Part shown: piece after piece, positions 27,403 to 36,930 of the stretch | Numbering within the stretch: position 1 is the first letter of the stretch | Layout of the letters: each line of letters begins with the position of its first letter | Origin: Candidatus Poribacteria bacterium | Lineage (GTDB): Bacteria > Poribacteria > WGA-4E > WGA-3G | Assembly: GCA_022821965.1 (NCBI GenBank) | Contig: JAJECN010000051.1 | Span: 61,519 to 125,518, forward strand | Direction: 5' to 3' | Length of the DNA: 64,000 nt | Notes under the pieces: generated by a model | Seen by the model: only the letters and a program-made list of their open reading frames with translations | Told to the model about the DNA's origin: nothing | Databases searched by the model: none | Translations under genes and position numbers: made by a program

Positions 27403-28962
27403 TTAAAAGGTTAGTGTCCGCCGCAAGATGCTCTGATGTCCTTGTTCATTTTCGAGGCGATAGATGATCGTATAAACTCCCGGCATCGCTTCAAAGATTG
27501 TGCGGTCAATCACTGGTCTCAATTCTATCTGTTTTGAACCATTATCTGGAATAGTTTTCTTCTCTGTGAAGGGACCGTAACATCTTTCTCCTAAAGGGTT
27601 GAGGACTTTCCATGTCAAGGTGAGTTGCTTGGGACGTGGTGGATTATTGATATAGACGGTAATCTTATCGTCTATCTGTTCGTTTTCAAGGTTGAGCGTG
27701 CCCAATTTGGAGAACAACTTCACAGTGAGGGTTAAGGGGGGAACATACTCCAAATATCCTCTGCCGGGAATGGCACGCCATGTGCCACCTGTTGCGAGCG
27801 CAATCTGTCGGATGGGTAGATAGTCGATGCCTATCACATCAACGCGGACCTGCGCGTTTTGTAGGGTTTCAATAACCTGATCCAAACTATAAGCCGACCT
27901 CCCGTCGTAATCAGCATCGTGAAAAGCACCATCGCTGGCGAGGACAATGAAGCGCTGTGCCCCTTTTCGGAATTTAGCCTCTGTTACCGCGGTCATGAGT
28001 CCATCTAAACCTGCCTCGGCGATATCTCCACCGCCGTCAACACCTATGTCAAAAAGCCAATTCTTAAAGGTTCCGAGATCGTCAGTATGTCCATGTTTTC
28101 GGACTCTATCTGTGAAAGTCACCAGTCCGAAGGTAGCATCGCGCCCTTCCCGCTCGAACGCTTCAAAGAGAAAATCAATGTATGCACGGATACCGCGAAT
28201 GTTGTCTGTCATACTCGCTGTTTCATCAAGGACGAAAATGACATCAATTTTTTGCGTCTCGCTCGCGGAGACAAGCGTTCGGGCAAGGTCTTTCATCATA
28301 TAGACGAAAACGCCCCCTACACTGCCTCCACCAGAAGAGCCACCACCTCCCCAAGAATTGCCTACACCGGTAGCGCGGAGCGCATCACCGCGTTCACTAC
28401 CGTAGTGGATCTTCGGTGTGTTAACTGTCGGCGATGTGCTATTTAAAGCTAAAGTGCCATCGGCATCTAAAACGACCGGGCTTGTATCGCCTTGTGGTGA
28501 TACATAGTCTGTTTTCGGTGTAGCGGGTAAGTCAACCGTTGGTTGATTCGGCGAATCCACTTTCACAAGACTTCCAGTCCCGTAATTAACAGGTTTTCCT
28601 ACTACAGGAGACAGCCCATCCCCGATTTGTCGGGCGTTAGCGAGACCTCCTTGTTTGCGTGTTTCTGTTTTTGGGGCATCCGTTGGACGTTGCGTCTCCA
28701 TCTGCCATAAGCCTGCTTTCGGTTTCGGTGGTGGTGGCGGTTCCTCTTTCGGTGCTACACTTGGAGCAGCAGGCTCGACAAAAGCCACTGGCTTAATCGG
28801 GAGCGGTGGTCGCTCGACGTGTGTTATCGAAACCTCTATATCATCATGGAAGGGTACCAGTGTAACCTGCTTCGGAACTGTCCACCACATGATCAACAAA
28901 AGGACTGCATGAATAAGGAGTGAGTATATGAGATATGGAGATGTTTTTCTTCTATTTCTCAT
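27403..28962 (-). CDS. TonB-like N-terminus fused to a von Willebrand factor A domain
   Basis: A 519-residue protein. One N-terminal membrane segment (LIYSLLIHAVLLLIMWW, residues 11-27) is followed by a proline-rich stretch (KEEPPPPPKPKAG), the layout of TonB/TolA-type energy-transducing proteins. It then becomes a Gly/Ser-rich linker and a VWA domain (about 240-410) with the metal-site variant DETAS (IDVIFVLDETASMTD) where DxSxS is canonical, and VTFTDRVRK. The C-terminal 100 residues look like a beta-sandwich. It probably spans the inner membrane with VWA in the periplasm. The Thr in DETAS sits between the two conserved metal ligands, so metal binding may be kept. No partner such as ExbB/D is nearby. 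Confidence 0.78.
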   Translation of the reverse strand: MRNRRKTSPYLIYSLLIHAVLLLIMWWTVPKQVTLVPFHDDIEVSITHVERPPLPIKPVAFVEPAAPSVAPKEEPPPPPKPKAGLWQMETQRPTDAPKTETRKQGGLANARQIGDGLSPVVGKPVNYGTGSLVKVDSPNQPTVDLPATPKTDYVSPQGDTSPVVLDADGTLALNSTSPTVNTPKIHYGSERGDALRATGVGNSWGGGGSSGGGSVGGVFVYMMKDLARTLVSASETQKIDVIFVLDETASMTDNIRGIRAYIDFLFEAFEREGRDATFGLVTFTDRVRKHGHTDDLGTFKNWLFDIGVDGGGDIAEAGLDGLMTAVTEAKFRKGAQRFIVLASDGAFHDADYDGRSAYSLDQVIETLQNAQVRVDVIGIDYLPIRQIALATGGTWRAIPGRGYLEYVPPLTLTVKLFSKLGTLNLENEQIDDKITVYINNPPRPKQLTLTWKVLNPLGERCYGPFTEKKTIPDNGSKQIELRPVIDRTIFEAMPGVYTIIYRLENEQGHQSILRRTLTF

Positions 28963-29026
28963 TAGATCAACCTACGGATTGTCTTTATCAGTCCGTATGC
29001 TTAGGAAGACGAATATATTTAGGCAT

Positions 29027-29275
29027 CTACCATTCCTCTTTCCCTACAGGTTTGCCCCAATCAAGTTCTTCGGGCTTGTAATCCTCTGGCATTTGGGCGA
29101 GTAGTGCCTTCAAATTAGCGCGTTTGCGCGTTCGGGTCACTACCTCAATGACGATCTTGCCGCTTTGGATCGTTACCTGAACTTCGTCCCCTACGTTTAT
29201 CTGTGCTTCCTGTAAAATATTTTTCGCGAAGCAAATGCTCTCGCTGTTTTCTGATTTCTGAATTTTGGTTAACAT
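29027..29275 (-). CDS. AbrB/MazE-type antitoxin-like protein without adjacent toxin
   Basis: An 82-residue protein with a SpoVT-AbrB swapped-hairpin pattern (MLTKIQKSENSESICFAKNILQEAQINVGDEVQVTI is two-stranded, then SGKIVIEVV). The end (KPEELDWGKPVGKEEW) is typical of MazE-like antitoxins that bind a MazF/PemK toxin. GAGGT lies 6 bases before ATG 29275. Downstream there are only 64 bases before the VWA gene and no toxin frame, so it appears as an orphan. It lies 16 bases after the GTPase stop and is likely co-transcribed with it. Confidence 0.72.
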   Translation of the reverse strand: MLTKIQKSENSESICFAKNILQEAQINVGDEVQVTIQSGKIVIEVVTRTRKRANLKALLAQMPEDYKPEELDWGKPVGKEEW

Positions 29276-29291
29276 AGTTTACCTCTGTAAG

Positions 29292-30245
29292 TTATAAATG
29301 AAACTCAACCACATCACCATCATAAACGACATCATTACGACTGACAGATTGTCCGTCGTGCCATTGGGGACCCCATATCCGTGCGAATTTGAATTCAGCA
29401 AAGTCCTTGTGTAAACCGATAGCGGCATCAAGGACGGTTGAACCAGTGGGAAGCACAATTGGATCGTCATGTTCTACCGCTTTACCGGGTGCCTTGAGAT
29501 AGACCCGCAAAATGTCTAATGCCCTATAGATTTCTTGCAATAATGCCTCTTTGCCTACACTGGTTTCGGCAGAAATTGGATAAATCTGAAATCCTTCAGC
29601 ATAGAATTCTTTGAGAATTTCCAATCGATCCTCTGCTCCTGCGGCATCGAGTTGATTCGCAACAATGACGGGTTTAGTCTCCAACGTTTCGCAGTCTGCT
29701 TCGTCAAGAAACGCTACCACCATATCAAGGTCGTCCAATAGATTATCGCTCGCGAGGCTTATGACCGGCAAAACAAGATCAGCGTTACGGGTGAGTGTCA
29801 ACACTGTTGAGGAAATGAAGTCTGACATGATAGAGGGTGTATCAATAAGTTGGAATTGGATGTTTTCGTATTGTAGCATTCCGACCATCGGTAGTGTTGT
29901 CGTATAGGGGGTCGGTGAAACTTCGGGTTTGGCGTTTGTGAAGTTTGCCAGTATTTGTGACTTGCCAGCGTTTGGGGGTCCGAAGAGGACTATCTGTCCA
30001 GCACCCTGCTTTGGAATATGCTCACTGTGGCTTCTTTTGCCGGATCCCTTTCCGCCTTTTTCTGAAGGATCTTTTTTGTATCTGGCGATACGGCGACGAA
30101 GATCGGAAACCACCTTTTCTGAACCTTTGTGTTTCGGAATGATCCGTAACATCTCCTCTAACAGGCTCAGTCGCTCTTCATCGGTTTTAGCGGCTTCGTG
30201 TTGGTGTTTGAGTTTATAGTAGGTCGGGGGCAGATTTGCTGGCAT
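29292..30245 (-). CDS. DRG/Obg-like GTPase with TGS domain
   Basis: A 317-residue GTPase. G1 is GPPNAGKSQ (about residues 87-95), G3 is the unusual DTPSI where DTPG is usual, and G4 is NQLD in place of NKxD. The C-terminal 65 residues form a TGS fold (IVLPTGSTVLDAAIGLHKDF ending YDGDVVEFHL). The order, GTPase followed by TGS, is that of archaeal/eukaryal DRG proteins and a minor set of bacterial relatives rather than Obg, which has an N-terminal glycine-rich domain. These proteins act in ribosome-associated translation control; the bacterial role is unclear. Confidence 0.82.
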   Translation of the reverse strand: MPANLPPTYYKLKHQHEAAKTDEERLSLLEEMLRIIPKHKGSEKVVSDLRRRIARYKKDPSEKGGKGSGKRSHSEHIPKQGAGQIVLFGPPNAGKSQILANFTNAKPEVSPTPYTTTLPMVGMLQYENIQFQLIDTPSIMSDFISSTVLTLTRNADLVLPVISLASDNLLDDLDMVVAFLDEADCETLETKPVIVANQLDAAGAEDRLEILKEFYAEGFQIYPISAETSVGKEALLQEIYRALDILRVYLKAPGKAVEHDDPIVLPTGSTVLDAAIGLHKDFAEFKFARIWGPQWHDGQSVSRNDVVYDGDVVEFHL

Positions 30246-30381
30246 TTTTGTCCACTTTCATAGGCGCGTAAACTTCAACACGCGTCAGTTTCGGAGCAAG
30301 AGAACTATCTTTATTTACAACTGCTGTGAAATCTGTTAAAATGAGAGAAACTACTAAATAGGATACAAAATTTTTGCGCTT

Positions 30382-31992
30382 ATGTCAAGGCAATTAAGAT
30401 GCAGTTTGCGAACCAGAATAAAAAAATGTGCCATCTTTTTCCTCCTCTGTATTATCCTTCCTGCTATCGCGGAAGAGGGCAGCCCGTTCTTGAACCGTGG
30501 TGATGAACTGCTCACACTCGTACAATCTGAGGCACTTGAGGCACGAGTGATTGCCTTACAGGAAAACATTGCCCCAGGACGTAACTTGCGCGCCTACCGC
30601 ACACGTAGTGCACACCACCGAGAAGCAACCGATAATATCGTCCGTTACATTATGAGTCATTTTAATCGTTCGCCGCGCTTGAAAGTGAGTGAACAGGTTT
30701 TTGGGGGCATCAGAAACGTGACGGCTGTTCTACCCGCGCGGTCAACTTCATCCAGCAATCGTATTTTTATCATTTGCGCGCATTATGACTCACAAGCTGA
30801 GCGGGACCCGAATTGGAATCCGTTAGCCTCCACCGCACCGGGTGCAAACGATAACGGGACTGGTGTCGCGGCTCTGTTAGAAATTGCCTACCTTCTCAGT
30901 CGCTATGAATACGATCACGAATTAAGATTCGTTGCATTGGGGGGCGAGGAACTCGGTTTTCTCGGCAGCCGTCATTATGTTCGAGAGGCTTCCGCTATAG
31001 GCAAGAGCGATGAGAACGATGCCGCTTCTGTTCCCGAAAACATCGTCGGGGTTTTTAACTTAGATATGTTCGGTTTCAACTGGAAAAGTGATCTCGTTGA
31101 AATCGTTACGAATAACGATTCTGCCTGGATAGGTCGCGCCCTCATAATTGCGAATACCTGGTACAACATCGGTTTGAAGATTCGTCGAACCCAAGATGAA
31201 TTCGTTGATATTTCCTCTCACAAACCCTTCTGGGATGCTGGCTATAACGCTGTTACTTTAACGGAAAGTTCAACACCGTGGCGAGATTCTCAAAATTACG
31301 ATGCCAACCCTTTCTATCACACATCCAATGATACGGCTGATAAAGTTAATTTCGGTTTAGTGAGAAAGGTGACACAGCTTGTGCTTGTTACAGCAGACGG
31401 TCTCCTCACGTCCATGTTTGAAGCAACACGGGAGATTCCACAAGTGACATTAGAACTTCCACCAACCACAAAAGAGAGTGAGTTAGAAATCAAAGGAACG
31501 TTTCATTCGAGTTTTCCGATTGACATTATTGTCCATCCGAGCCAAATCGTAGCAACCTTGGATCGAGAAACGCAAACCTACACAGCAATAGTGCCATTAC
31601 ACCCTGGAGAGAACACTCTCCGTGTGACAGCACGCTATCCGCTTGGTGCGACTTCAGTCGCGCAATCGGTTGTCTTGACAGAAGCGTTCGCTTGGAGAGA
31701 TATACTCGTGTTTCCGAACCCTGCACGTTCGGACGGTTTAACCGAATTCCGTGTTTCAGCAAATGCGGATATAACAGACATGCGGGTACACATTTATGAT
31801 TCGGGCGGAAACTTAATAAAACGGATTGAAGGGGTCGCGGACAGGTTGGATCAACGTATCTGGCGGACATGGTGGAATCAGCAAACTTCCTACGGATTAG
31901 CGGTATCACCGGGTGTGTACGTCTGCCATATTTCGGTTGTTTCAAAGGGAGAGACATATACCTATCTGGAAAAATTGGCAATTTTTCGATAG
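30382..31992 (+). CDS. Secreted M28 zinc aminopeptidase with FlgD-like C-terminal domain
   Basis: A 536-residue exported peptidase. A signal peptide (IFFLLCIILPAIA) ends near residue 30. The two-zinc M28 ligands are visible: H in ICAHYDSQ (about 133), D in APGANDNGTG (about 155), the catalytic/bridging Glu pair in GGEELGFLGS (about 190), D in NLDMFGF (about 227) and H in FYHTSNDT (about 312). A beta-sandwich follows, then the last 90 residues (VFPNPARSD... GVYVCHISV) have the FlgD Ig-like/T9SS sorting pattern. This C-terminal pattern recurs on the M6-like protease at 36931-39051. It is probably secreted and involved in peptide degradation. Confidence 0.87.
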   Translation: MSRQLRCSLRTRIKKCAIFFLLCIILPAIAEEGSPFLNRGDELLTLVQSEALEARVIALQENIAPGRNLRAYRTRSAHHREATDNIVRYIMSHFNRSPRLKVSEQVFGGIRNVTAVLPARSTSSSNRIFIICAHYDSQAERDPNWNPLASTAPGANDNGTGVAALLEIAYLLSRYEYDHELRFVALGGEELGFLGSRHYVREASAIGKSDENDAASVPENIVGVFNLDMFGFNWKSDLVEIVTNNDSAWIGRALIIANTWYNIGLKIRRTQDEFVDISSHKPFWDAGYNAVTLTESSTPWRDSQNYDANPFYHTSNDTADKVNFGLVRKVTQLVLVTADGLLTSMFEATREIPQVTLELPPTTKESELEIKGTFHSSFPIDIIVHPSQIVATLDRETQTYTAIVPLHPGENTLRVTARYPLGATSVAQSVVLTEAFAWRDILVFPNPARSDGLTEFRVSANADITDMRVHIYDSGGNLIKRIEGVADRLDQRIWRTWWNQQTSYGLAVSPGVYVCHISVVSKGETYTYLEKLAIFR

Positions 31993-32003
31993 TGAAAAAC
32001 ACT

Positions 32004-32033
32004 TTGACAAATTCCGAAAGACAATGTTAAAAT
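32004..32033 (+). promoter_or_regulatory. Promoter of the HtrA-like protease/DinG genes
   Basis: Perfect TTGACA (32004-32009), 18 bases, TAAAAT (32028-32033), about 110 bases before ATG 32143. Confidence 0.6.
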
Positions 32034-32142
32034 AGACTATACAGAAATAGAGTTAAAAAACGATTGGACAATAGCTAAACAGACAAGGCATGAACCGATC
32101 ACATCGCGGGGACGACCCATCCGCGGATAATGGGGTAATCCA

Positions 32143-33501
32143 ATGAAAAAAAATATCAATTTCTATTTCATCCTGCTACTTACAGCCGTCATCTTTTCTT
32201 CGTGTGCGCAATCCGTTGATCAACAGAGCGATTTGGAACTGCTGACTTCTGTCGAAAACGCTTTTGTGAACATTGTAAACCGAAGTAAACCTGCTATTGT
32301 CGGAATTTTTGTCACAGGTTCGGAAGGATCTGAACCTCGACATCGCATCGGATCAGGATTCATTTTTCGGGAAGAGGGCTACATTCTAACAAACGATCAC
32401 GTTGTGCGGGACGCGCGACATATCGCGGTGACATTGTTAGATGATAGTAACTTTGAGGCGGAGGTCGTTGGTACAGATGTAAATACTGATGTCGCAGTTC
32501 TGAAGATTGAGCGGGAAGAAGCTTTTTCCGTCCTTCCATTAGCGGATTCATCGAAGGTTCGGGTAGGACAATTCGCTATCGCTATCGGCAATCCATTCCG
32601 ACTTGATTACACTGTGACAACGGGTATTGTGAGCGGTAAAGGACGCTCTATTCTCCGAGGTTTTAGCTTGATTCGATACCAAGATTTTATTCAAACAGAT
32701 GCTTGGATTAATACCGGTAGTAGCGGTGGTCCGTTGTTGAATATCCGCGGTGAAGTTATTGGCATTAATGCATTAATTCGGCGGCTTGATAGCGGTGAAA
32801 ATACACCGGCTCCCGCGATGGCAGGGGCAGGATTCGCGATTCCAATCAATCTCGCGAAGACCGTTGGCGATCAACTAATTGCCAGTGGACGCGTTATTCG
32901 CGGTTACCTCGGAGTTTCGATGCGGGAGACAAGGCAAGGCATCCGCATTAGACCCGTCGGAGAAAACACACCGGCATACCTTGGCGGACTGCGACGCAAC
33001 GACATTATTTTTGAATACAACGGTCAAAAAGTGGAGAAGTCCCTTGAACTCCAAATGCTCGTTGCAGAATCACAAGTAGGTAAGCGATCTATGATCAAGG
33101 TCTTGCGGCAAGGACACGAAAGAACATTGAGTGTGACCATCGGTGAAGTGCCCCCCGAATGGACGGGACAGGTTGTTGACGTTGAATCTGTCTCTTGGAA
33201 AATACTCGGTTTGTCGGTTAGGAAGCTGAGAGAAGGCGATTTTGAAAGGTATACTTACTTAACCGATGAGGATCAGGGCGTTATCGTTGAGATGGTTAAG
33301 GAACAGGCACCCGGAGACAATGCAAAAATTCCACGCGGTGCACTCATTGTTGCGGTTAATGGACAAAATATCACCAGCATACAAGAACTTGAAGCGGTAC
33401 TCCAAAAGCAACAGGAAGTTGAACAAGAGCTTGAGCAACTCATCCTTGATATTAAGAGTAGCCACGGTGAGGAAAAAATAACTGTAAAGTTAAAACCTTA
33501 A
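32143..33501 (+). CDS. HtrA/DegP-like serine protease (lipoprotein)
   Basis: A 452-residue protein with an N-terminal signal and a lipobox (FSSC), so anchored to a membrane. The triad of the chymotrypsin fold is present: H in TNDHVVRD (about 86), D in TDVAVLKI (about 117) and S in TGSSGGPLL (about 194). Two PDZ domains follow (about 255-340 and 350-450); GYLGVSMRETRQG is the typical start of the first. It acts as an envelope protein-quality-control protease and chaperone. It is followed after 2 bases by the DinG-type helicase gene and likely shares its transcript. Confidence 0.93.
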   Translation: MKKNINFYFILLLTAVIFSSCAQSVDQQSDLELLTSVENAFVNIVNRSKPAIVGIFVTGSEGSEPRHRIGSGFIFREEGYILTNDHVVRDARHIAVTLLDDSNFEAEVVGTDVNTDVAVLKIEREEAFSVLPLADSSKVRVGQFAIAIGNPFRLDYTVTTGIVSGKGRSILRGFSLIRYQDFIQTDAWINTGSSGGPLLNIRGEVIGINALIRRLDSGENTPAPAMAGAGFAIPINLAKTVGDQLIASGRVIRGYLGVSMRETRQGIRIRPVGENTPAYLGGLRRNDIIFEYNGQKVEKSLELQMLVAESQVGKRSMIKVLRQGHERTLSVTIGEVPPEWTGQVVDVESVSWKILGLSVRKLREGDFERYTYLTDEDQGVIVEMVKEQAPGDNAKIPRGALIVAVNGQNITSIQELEAVLQKQQEVEQELEQLILDIKSSHGEEKITVKLKP

Positions 33502-33503
33502 AA

Positions 33504-35486
33504 ATGAAAACAGCAACTCCTCTGACGCTTAGAGACATATTTAGTCCCGGCGGACTTATATCGCAACAACTTGAAGGGTATGAGTTCCGCCAAGAACAAC
33601 TACAGATGGCACATGAGGTCGCTCGTGCCTTTGAAGCCTCCGAGCATCTGGTCGTTGAAGCCGGAACTGGTGTGGGTAAAAGTTTCGCCTATTTAATTCC
33701 TGCGATATCCCTTGCTCTCAAGGCAGAGCAGAAAGTTGTTATTTCAACAAATACCATCAGCCTACAGGAACAACTCGTCACGAAAGATATTCCTTTTCTA
33801 CAGCGTGTACTCCCGCGCGATTTCAATGTAGTGTTGGCAAAAGGACGGCGTAATTACTTGTCACGGAGACGGCTTAAAAATTTGCTGCATTACGAACGTG
33901 GATTGTTTGATACATACGAAGAGGTAGAAGAGGTCGCAGAGATTGAAGAATGGGTAGACCAAACAATAGATGGGAGCAGGACTGACCTTGCTTGGCAGCC
34001 TCAGCCGCAAGTGTGGGATAAAGTCGCTTCTGACAGAGATAATTGTCTCGGACGCAACTGCGAGACCTACGATACTTGTTTCTATTTCAAAGCCCGACGG
34101 GAAATGCACAACGCTGACCTGCTTATCGTGAATCACCACCTCCTTTTCAGTGATCTCGCCATCCGTAAGAACAGCGAGGAAGCCATGGGAGTCTTACCTG
34201 ATTACGACTACCTCATTATTGATGAAGCACACCACTTAGAAGCGACAGCAACCAACCACGCGAGCGTTGATTTCAGTAACACTCGTGTCAAATGGATCCT
34301 CGATTCCCTTCACAATGCGCGGAACGAAGGTGGTTTGGCGAAAAGGTTCACTTCACCACAACTGATGGTTGAAGTTGAGGCGGCGCGTGAACAGGCGAAT
34401 ATCCTTTTCAGTAACATCATTGATTTCATGCAAGAAATTGATGATGAGCGGAGCTCAACTACGCTTACACAGCGTATTGATGAAAGCAATTTCGTCAGAA
34501 ATGTATTGGATGCTCCGCTTGCTGATATTGAAAAAACACTAAAACGTCTCCGGGACAGTGCCATGACGGAGGATGATGAACAGGAAATTACTGCACACCA
34601 CCGCTATTGCGAACGCCTCCGGGATGAGTTAGATATGATAATTCGGCAAAACGATCCGGATTATGTTTATTGGGCTGAAATATCAACGCGCGGACGGACA
34701 CCGCGCATCCTTCTAAACGCTACGCCAGCGAATGTAAATCAGATGCTGCAAGATCATCTATTCACCGCAAAAAATAGTGTCGTGATGACGAGTGCGACCC
34801 TTTCCACCAACCGCAACTTTGACTACTTTAAAAAACGGGTTGGGATAAGCGGATGCCGCGAACTTCTCGCACATTCACCCTTTGACTTTAAAAAACAGGT
34901 ACAGATCCATATCCCGCGGGATATGCCACACCCGAACAGTAATGCGTTTGTGCCAGCAACAATCCAAAAGATCAAGCATTATCTCAAGTTGACCCATGGT
35001 AAGGCGTTTGTCCTCTTCACGAGCTATAAAATGATGGATGAGGTGTACGATTCCGTCGCACCTGATTTGGAGGAGATGGGGATTGACACTTTCAAACAGG
35101 GAGGCGATCTTTCACGAACAGCTATGCTGCAAGCATTTCGTGCGGATACTGACTCGGTCCTCTTTGGAACTTCCAGTTTCTGGGAAGGCGTTGACGTGCG
35201 TGGGGAATCACTCAGCAATGTTATTATCACGCGGCTGCCTTTTGAGGTGCCAACGCATCCAGTAATGGAAGCACGGGTAAAGCAGATTAAGGAACAGGGT
35301 GGAAACGAGTTCTTTGAATTCAGTTTACCGGAAGCAGTTTTGCGCCTGAAACAGGGATTTGGGAGACTCATCCGCACGCAAACCGACGAGGGGATTGTGG
35401 TTATTCTTGATCCGCGGATTAGAACAGCCAATTACGGGAAACAATTTTTAGATTCACTGCCAAACTGTGAAATTGTCGAAAAATAA
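33504..35486 (+). CDS. dinG: DinG/XPD-family DNA helicase
   Basis: A 660-residue superfamily 2 helicase. Walker A is EAGTGVGKSFAYLIP (about 50-64), the DEAH-type box is IIDEAHHLEA (about 238-247), and motif VI is QGFGRLIRTQTDEG near the C-terminus. Cysteines between motifs I and II (DNCLGRNCETYDTC) suggest an iron-sulphur cluster of the XPD/DinG kind, though only three are clustered and the fourth must lie elsewhere or be absent. DinG-type enzymes unwind R-loops and D-loops. The start ATG lies two bases after the protease stop, so translation is coupled. Confidence 0.88.
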   Translation: MKTATPLTLRDIFSPGGLISQQLEGYEFRQEQLQMAHEVARAFEASEHLVVEAGTGVGKSFAYLIPAISLALKAEQKVVISTNTISLQEQLVTKDIPFLQRVLPRDFNVVLAKGRRNYLSRRRLKNLLHYERGLFDTYEEVEEVAEIEEWVDQTIDGSRTDLAWQPQPQVWDKVASDRDNCLGRNCETYDTCFYFKARREMHNADLLIVNHHLLFSDLAIRKNSEEAMGVLPDYDYLIIDEAHHLEATATNHASVDFSNTRVKWILDSLHNARNEGGLAKRFTSPQLMVEVEAAREQANILFSNIIDFMQEIDDERSSTTLTQRIDESNFVRNVLDAPLADIEKTLKRLRDSAMTEDDEQEITAHHRYCERLRDELDMIIRQNDPDYVYWAEISTRGRTPRILLNATPANVNQMLQDHLFTAKNSVVMTSATLSTNRNFDYFKKRVGISGCRELLAHSPFDFKKQVQIHIPRDMPHPNSNAFVPATIQKIKHYLKLTHGKAFVLFTSYKMMDEVYDSVAPDLEEMGIDTFKQGGDLSRTAMLQAFRADTDSVLFGTSSFWEGVDVRGESLSNVIITRLPFEVPTHPVMEARVKQIKEQGGNEFFEFSLPEAVLRLKQGFGRLIRTQTDEGIVVILDPRIRTANYGKQFLDSLPNCEIVEK

Positions 35487-35520
35487 AAACAATGCCCGCA
35501 GTATGTGTTACCACGGGCAT
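35478..35520 (-). terminator. Intrinsic terminator of the lipoprotein gene
   Basis: On the reverse strand ATGCCCG (35514-35520) pairs with CGGGCAT (35492-35498) around a 15-base loop, followed by TTGTTTTTATTTTTC (to 35478). It lies in the gap between the convergent helicase and lipoprotein genes. The T-run is on the reverse strand only. Confidence 0.6.
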
Positions 35521-35559
35521 CGTAATTCCTGCGATTTCCTCTTACGAACGCGACTCTCA

Positions 35560-36612
35560 TTAATAGCGTCTCGGTGCCGGTTGTGCGACGCGAATCCCCT
35601 TATCATGCGTGAAAGGGAACTTGAACTCTATTGTTTGATAGCGCTGTGCCCCGCCCGGTGGTGGAGCCTTCTCAATCGGTAAGATAACTTGCAATTCGAT
35701 AGCGTTCGACTTGGTTTGTACAAACGGTAAGAAGCCTTCAGAACTCTCACCCGGCTGGATACCTGTCCGACGTTGACCCACCTGTTTTTCAACGATGGGC
35801 ATCCGTTTCTCAATTAAAATCCGCCGTGCAGTTTCAAGCCCATTTTTGACATAAAGTCCTGTTGCACGCGCCATGTATGTGAAACGCTCTTCTAAATCAT
35901 CGTAATCCATCCCGTTATAGAGATTCTCACCTTGGTCAATGATCTGGCACTTTTTGACATCAAAGATGATATTTTCGCTTCGGTTGTTAGTAATCTTCAC
36001 GTAGAATACATCGGTTTTGTCGCCCTGAGGGAGTGCTTCCGTCTCATAAAAAGGTGAAAAAGCATTTCCTCGATTGTATTTCCGATCAAGATCAGGCCGC
36101 CGCCAATACGCGATGGAAACGGTGATCCCATCCTCGGTTTTGGTTAGGATTGGTTGTCTCGACTGAACGTCAAAGAGCTGAGGATAATCAGACATCATGA
36201 TGACATCAACGACCTTCCTATCTTCACCTGAGCCTATTTCAATCTGAGTTTGCGTCTCGGGCCACTCGCTAAGGAAATTAGTCCACTCGTTGTCAGCGTG
36301 TGCAAATTCGTCAAACGCGACGATGTAGGTTAACGCTTCCATGTTAGCATCACGCGCTTTCCCAATCCGGAATCCAACAGTACTCATACCGTATTTGTCC
36401 AACACCGGCTTCGCGAGTGCCTCAGAAGGGACAGCGGGAATAACTACCTCTTCATTCGGGTTTTTACTCTGTTCCGTCATTGCCTTCGCTATATTGTGGA
36501 CAGGTTGAATCGGTGATAGATTACTGAGCGCAGTACCACAACCCGCAACGCTAAAGGCGAGTATAAATAGTAAAGCGAAATTGAGTGCTGTAGATTTATT
36601 CAACCATTTCAT
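35560..36612 (-). CDS. Lipoprotein of unknown function
   Basis: ATG 36612 (MKWLNKSTALNFALL) has GGAGG about 10 bases upstream; the frame extends to 36639 but lacks support there. The product is 350 residues with a signal peptide and a lipobox-like VAGC (Cys near 26), so anchored to a membrane. The body is a mostly beta-rich protein reading VGFRIGKARDANMEALTYIV and VFYVKITNNRSENIIFDVKK. No family is recognised. It has its own promoter about 160 bases upstream and an intrinsic terminator. Nothing in the neighbours points to a function. Confidence 0.65.
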   Translation of the reverse strand: MKWLNKSTALNFALLFILAFSVAGCGTALSNLSPIQPVHNIAKAMTEQSKNPNEEVVIPAVPSEALAKPVLDKYGMSTVGFRIGKARDANMEALTYIVAFDEFAHADNEWTNFLSEWPETQTQIEIGSGEDRKVVDVIMMSDYPQLFDVQSRQPILTKTEDGITVSIAYWRRPDLDRKYNRGNAFSPFYETEALPQGDKTDVFYVKITNNRSENIIFDVKKCQIIDQGENLYNGMDYDDLEERFTYMARATGLYVKNGLETARRILIEKRMPIVEKQVGQRRTGIQPGESSEGFLPFVQTKSNAIELQVILPIEKAPPPGGAQRYQTIEFKFPFTHDKGIRVAQPAPRRY

Positions 36613-36774
36613 TGATAATATTGCCTCCTTGGTTACCATTCTACGAATGGCAAGTTCGTTTTTCGCTCTCTACTCCGGGGCTACTCAACGAATCAGCACG
36701 TTATCATTTATGACTGATTTTGAGAACGCCGGATTAAAGTCCAAATGGCGCGTCTAAAACTGAATTTGCTTATT

Positions 36775-36803
36775 AAGTTAGCATAACTACAATTTTTAGT
36801 CAA
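36775..36803 (-). promoter_or_regulatory. Promoter of the lipoprotein gene
   Basis: On the reverse strand TTGACT (36798-36803), 17 bases, TAACTT (36775-36780). It lies in the 318-base gap 36613-36930, which holds no other recognisable feature. Confidence 0.45.
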
Positions 36804-36930
36804 GAAATATATGAGAAGAATTTATTGTGATTATTTTAGCCCGAGTTGCTACTAATTTGTAGCGTAAACTTTTCGTTTGCACACTCGCCCAGATGCGACG
36901 TGTATCATGCTACAAAGATGACAACTTGCG

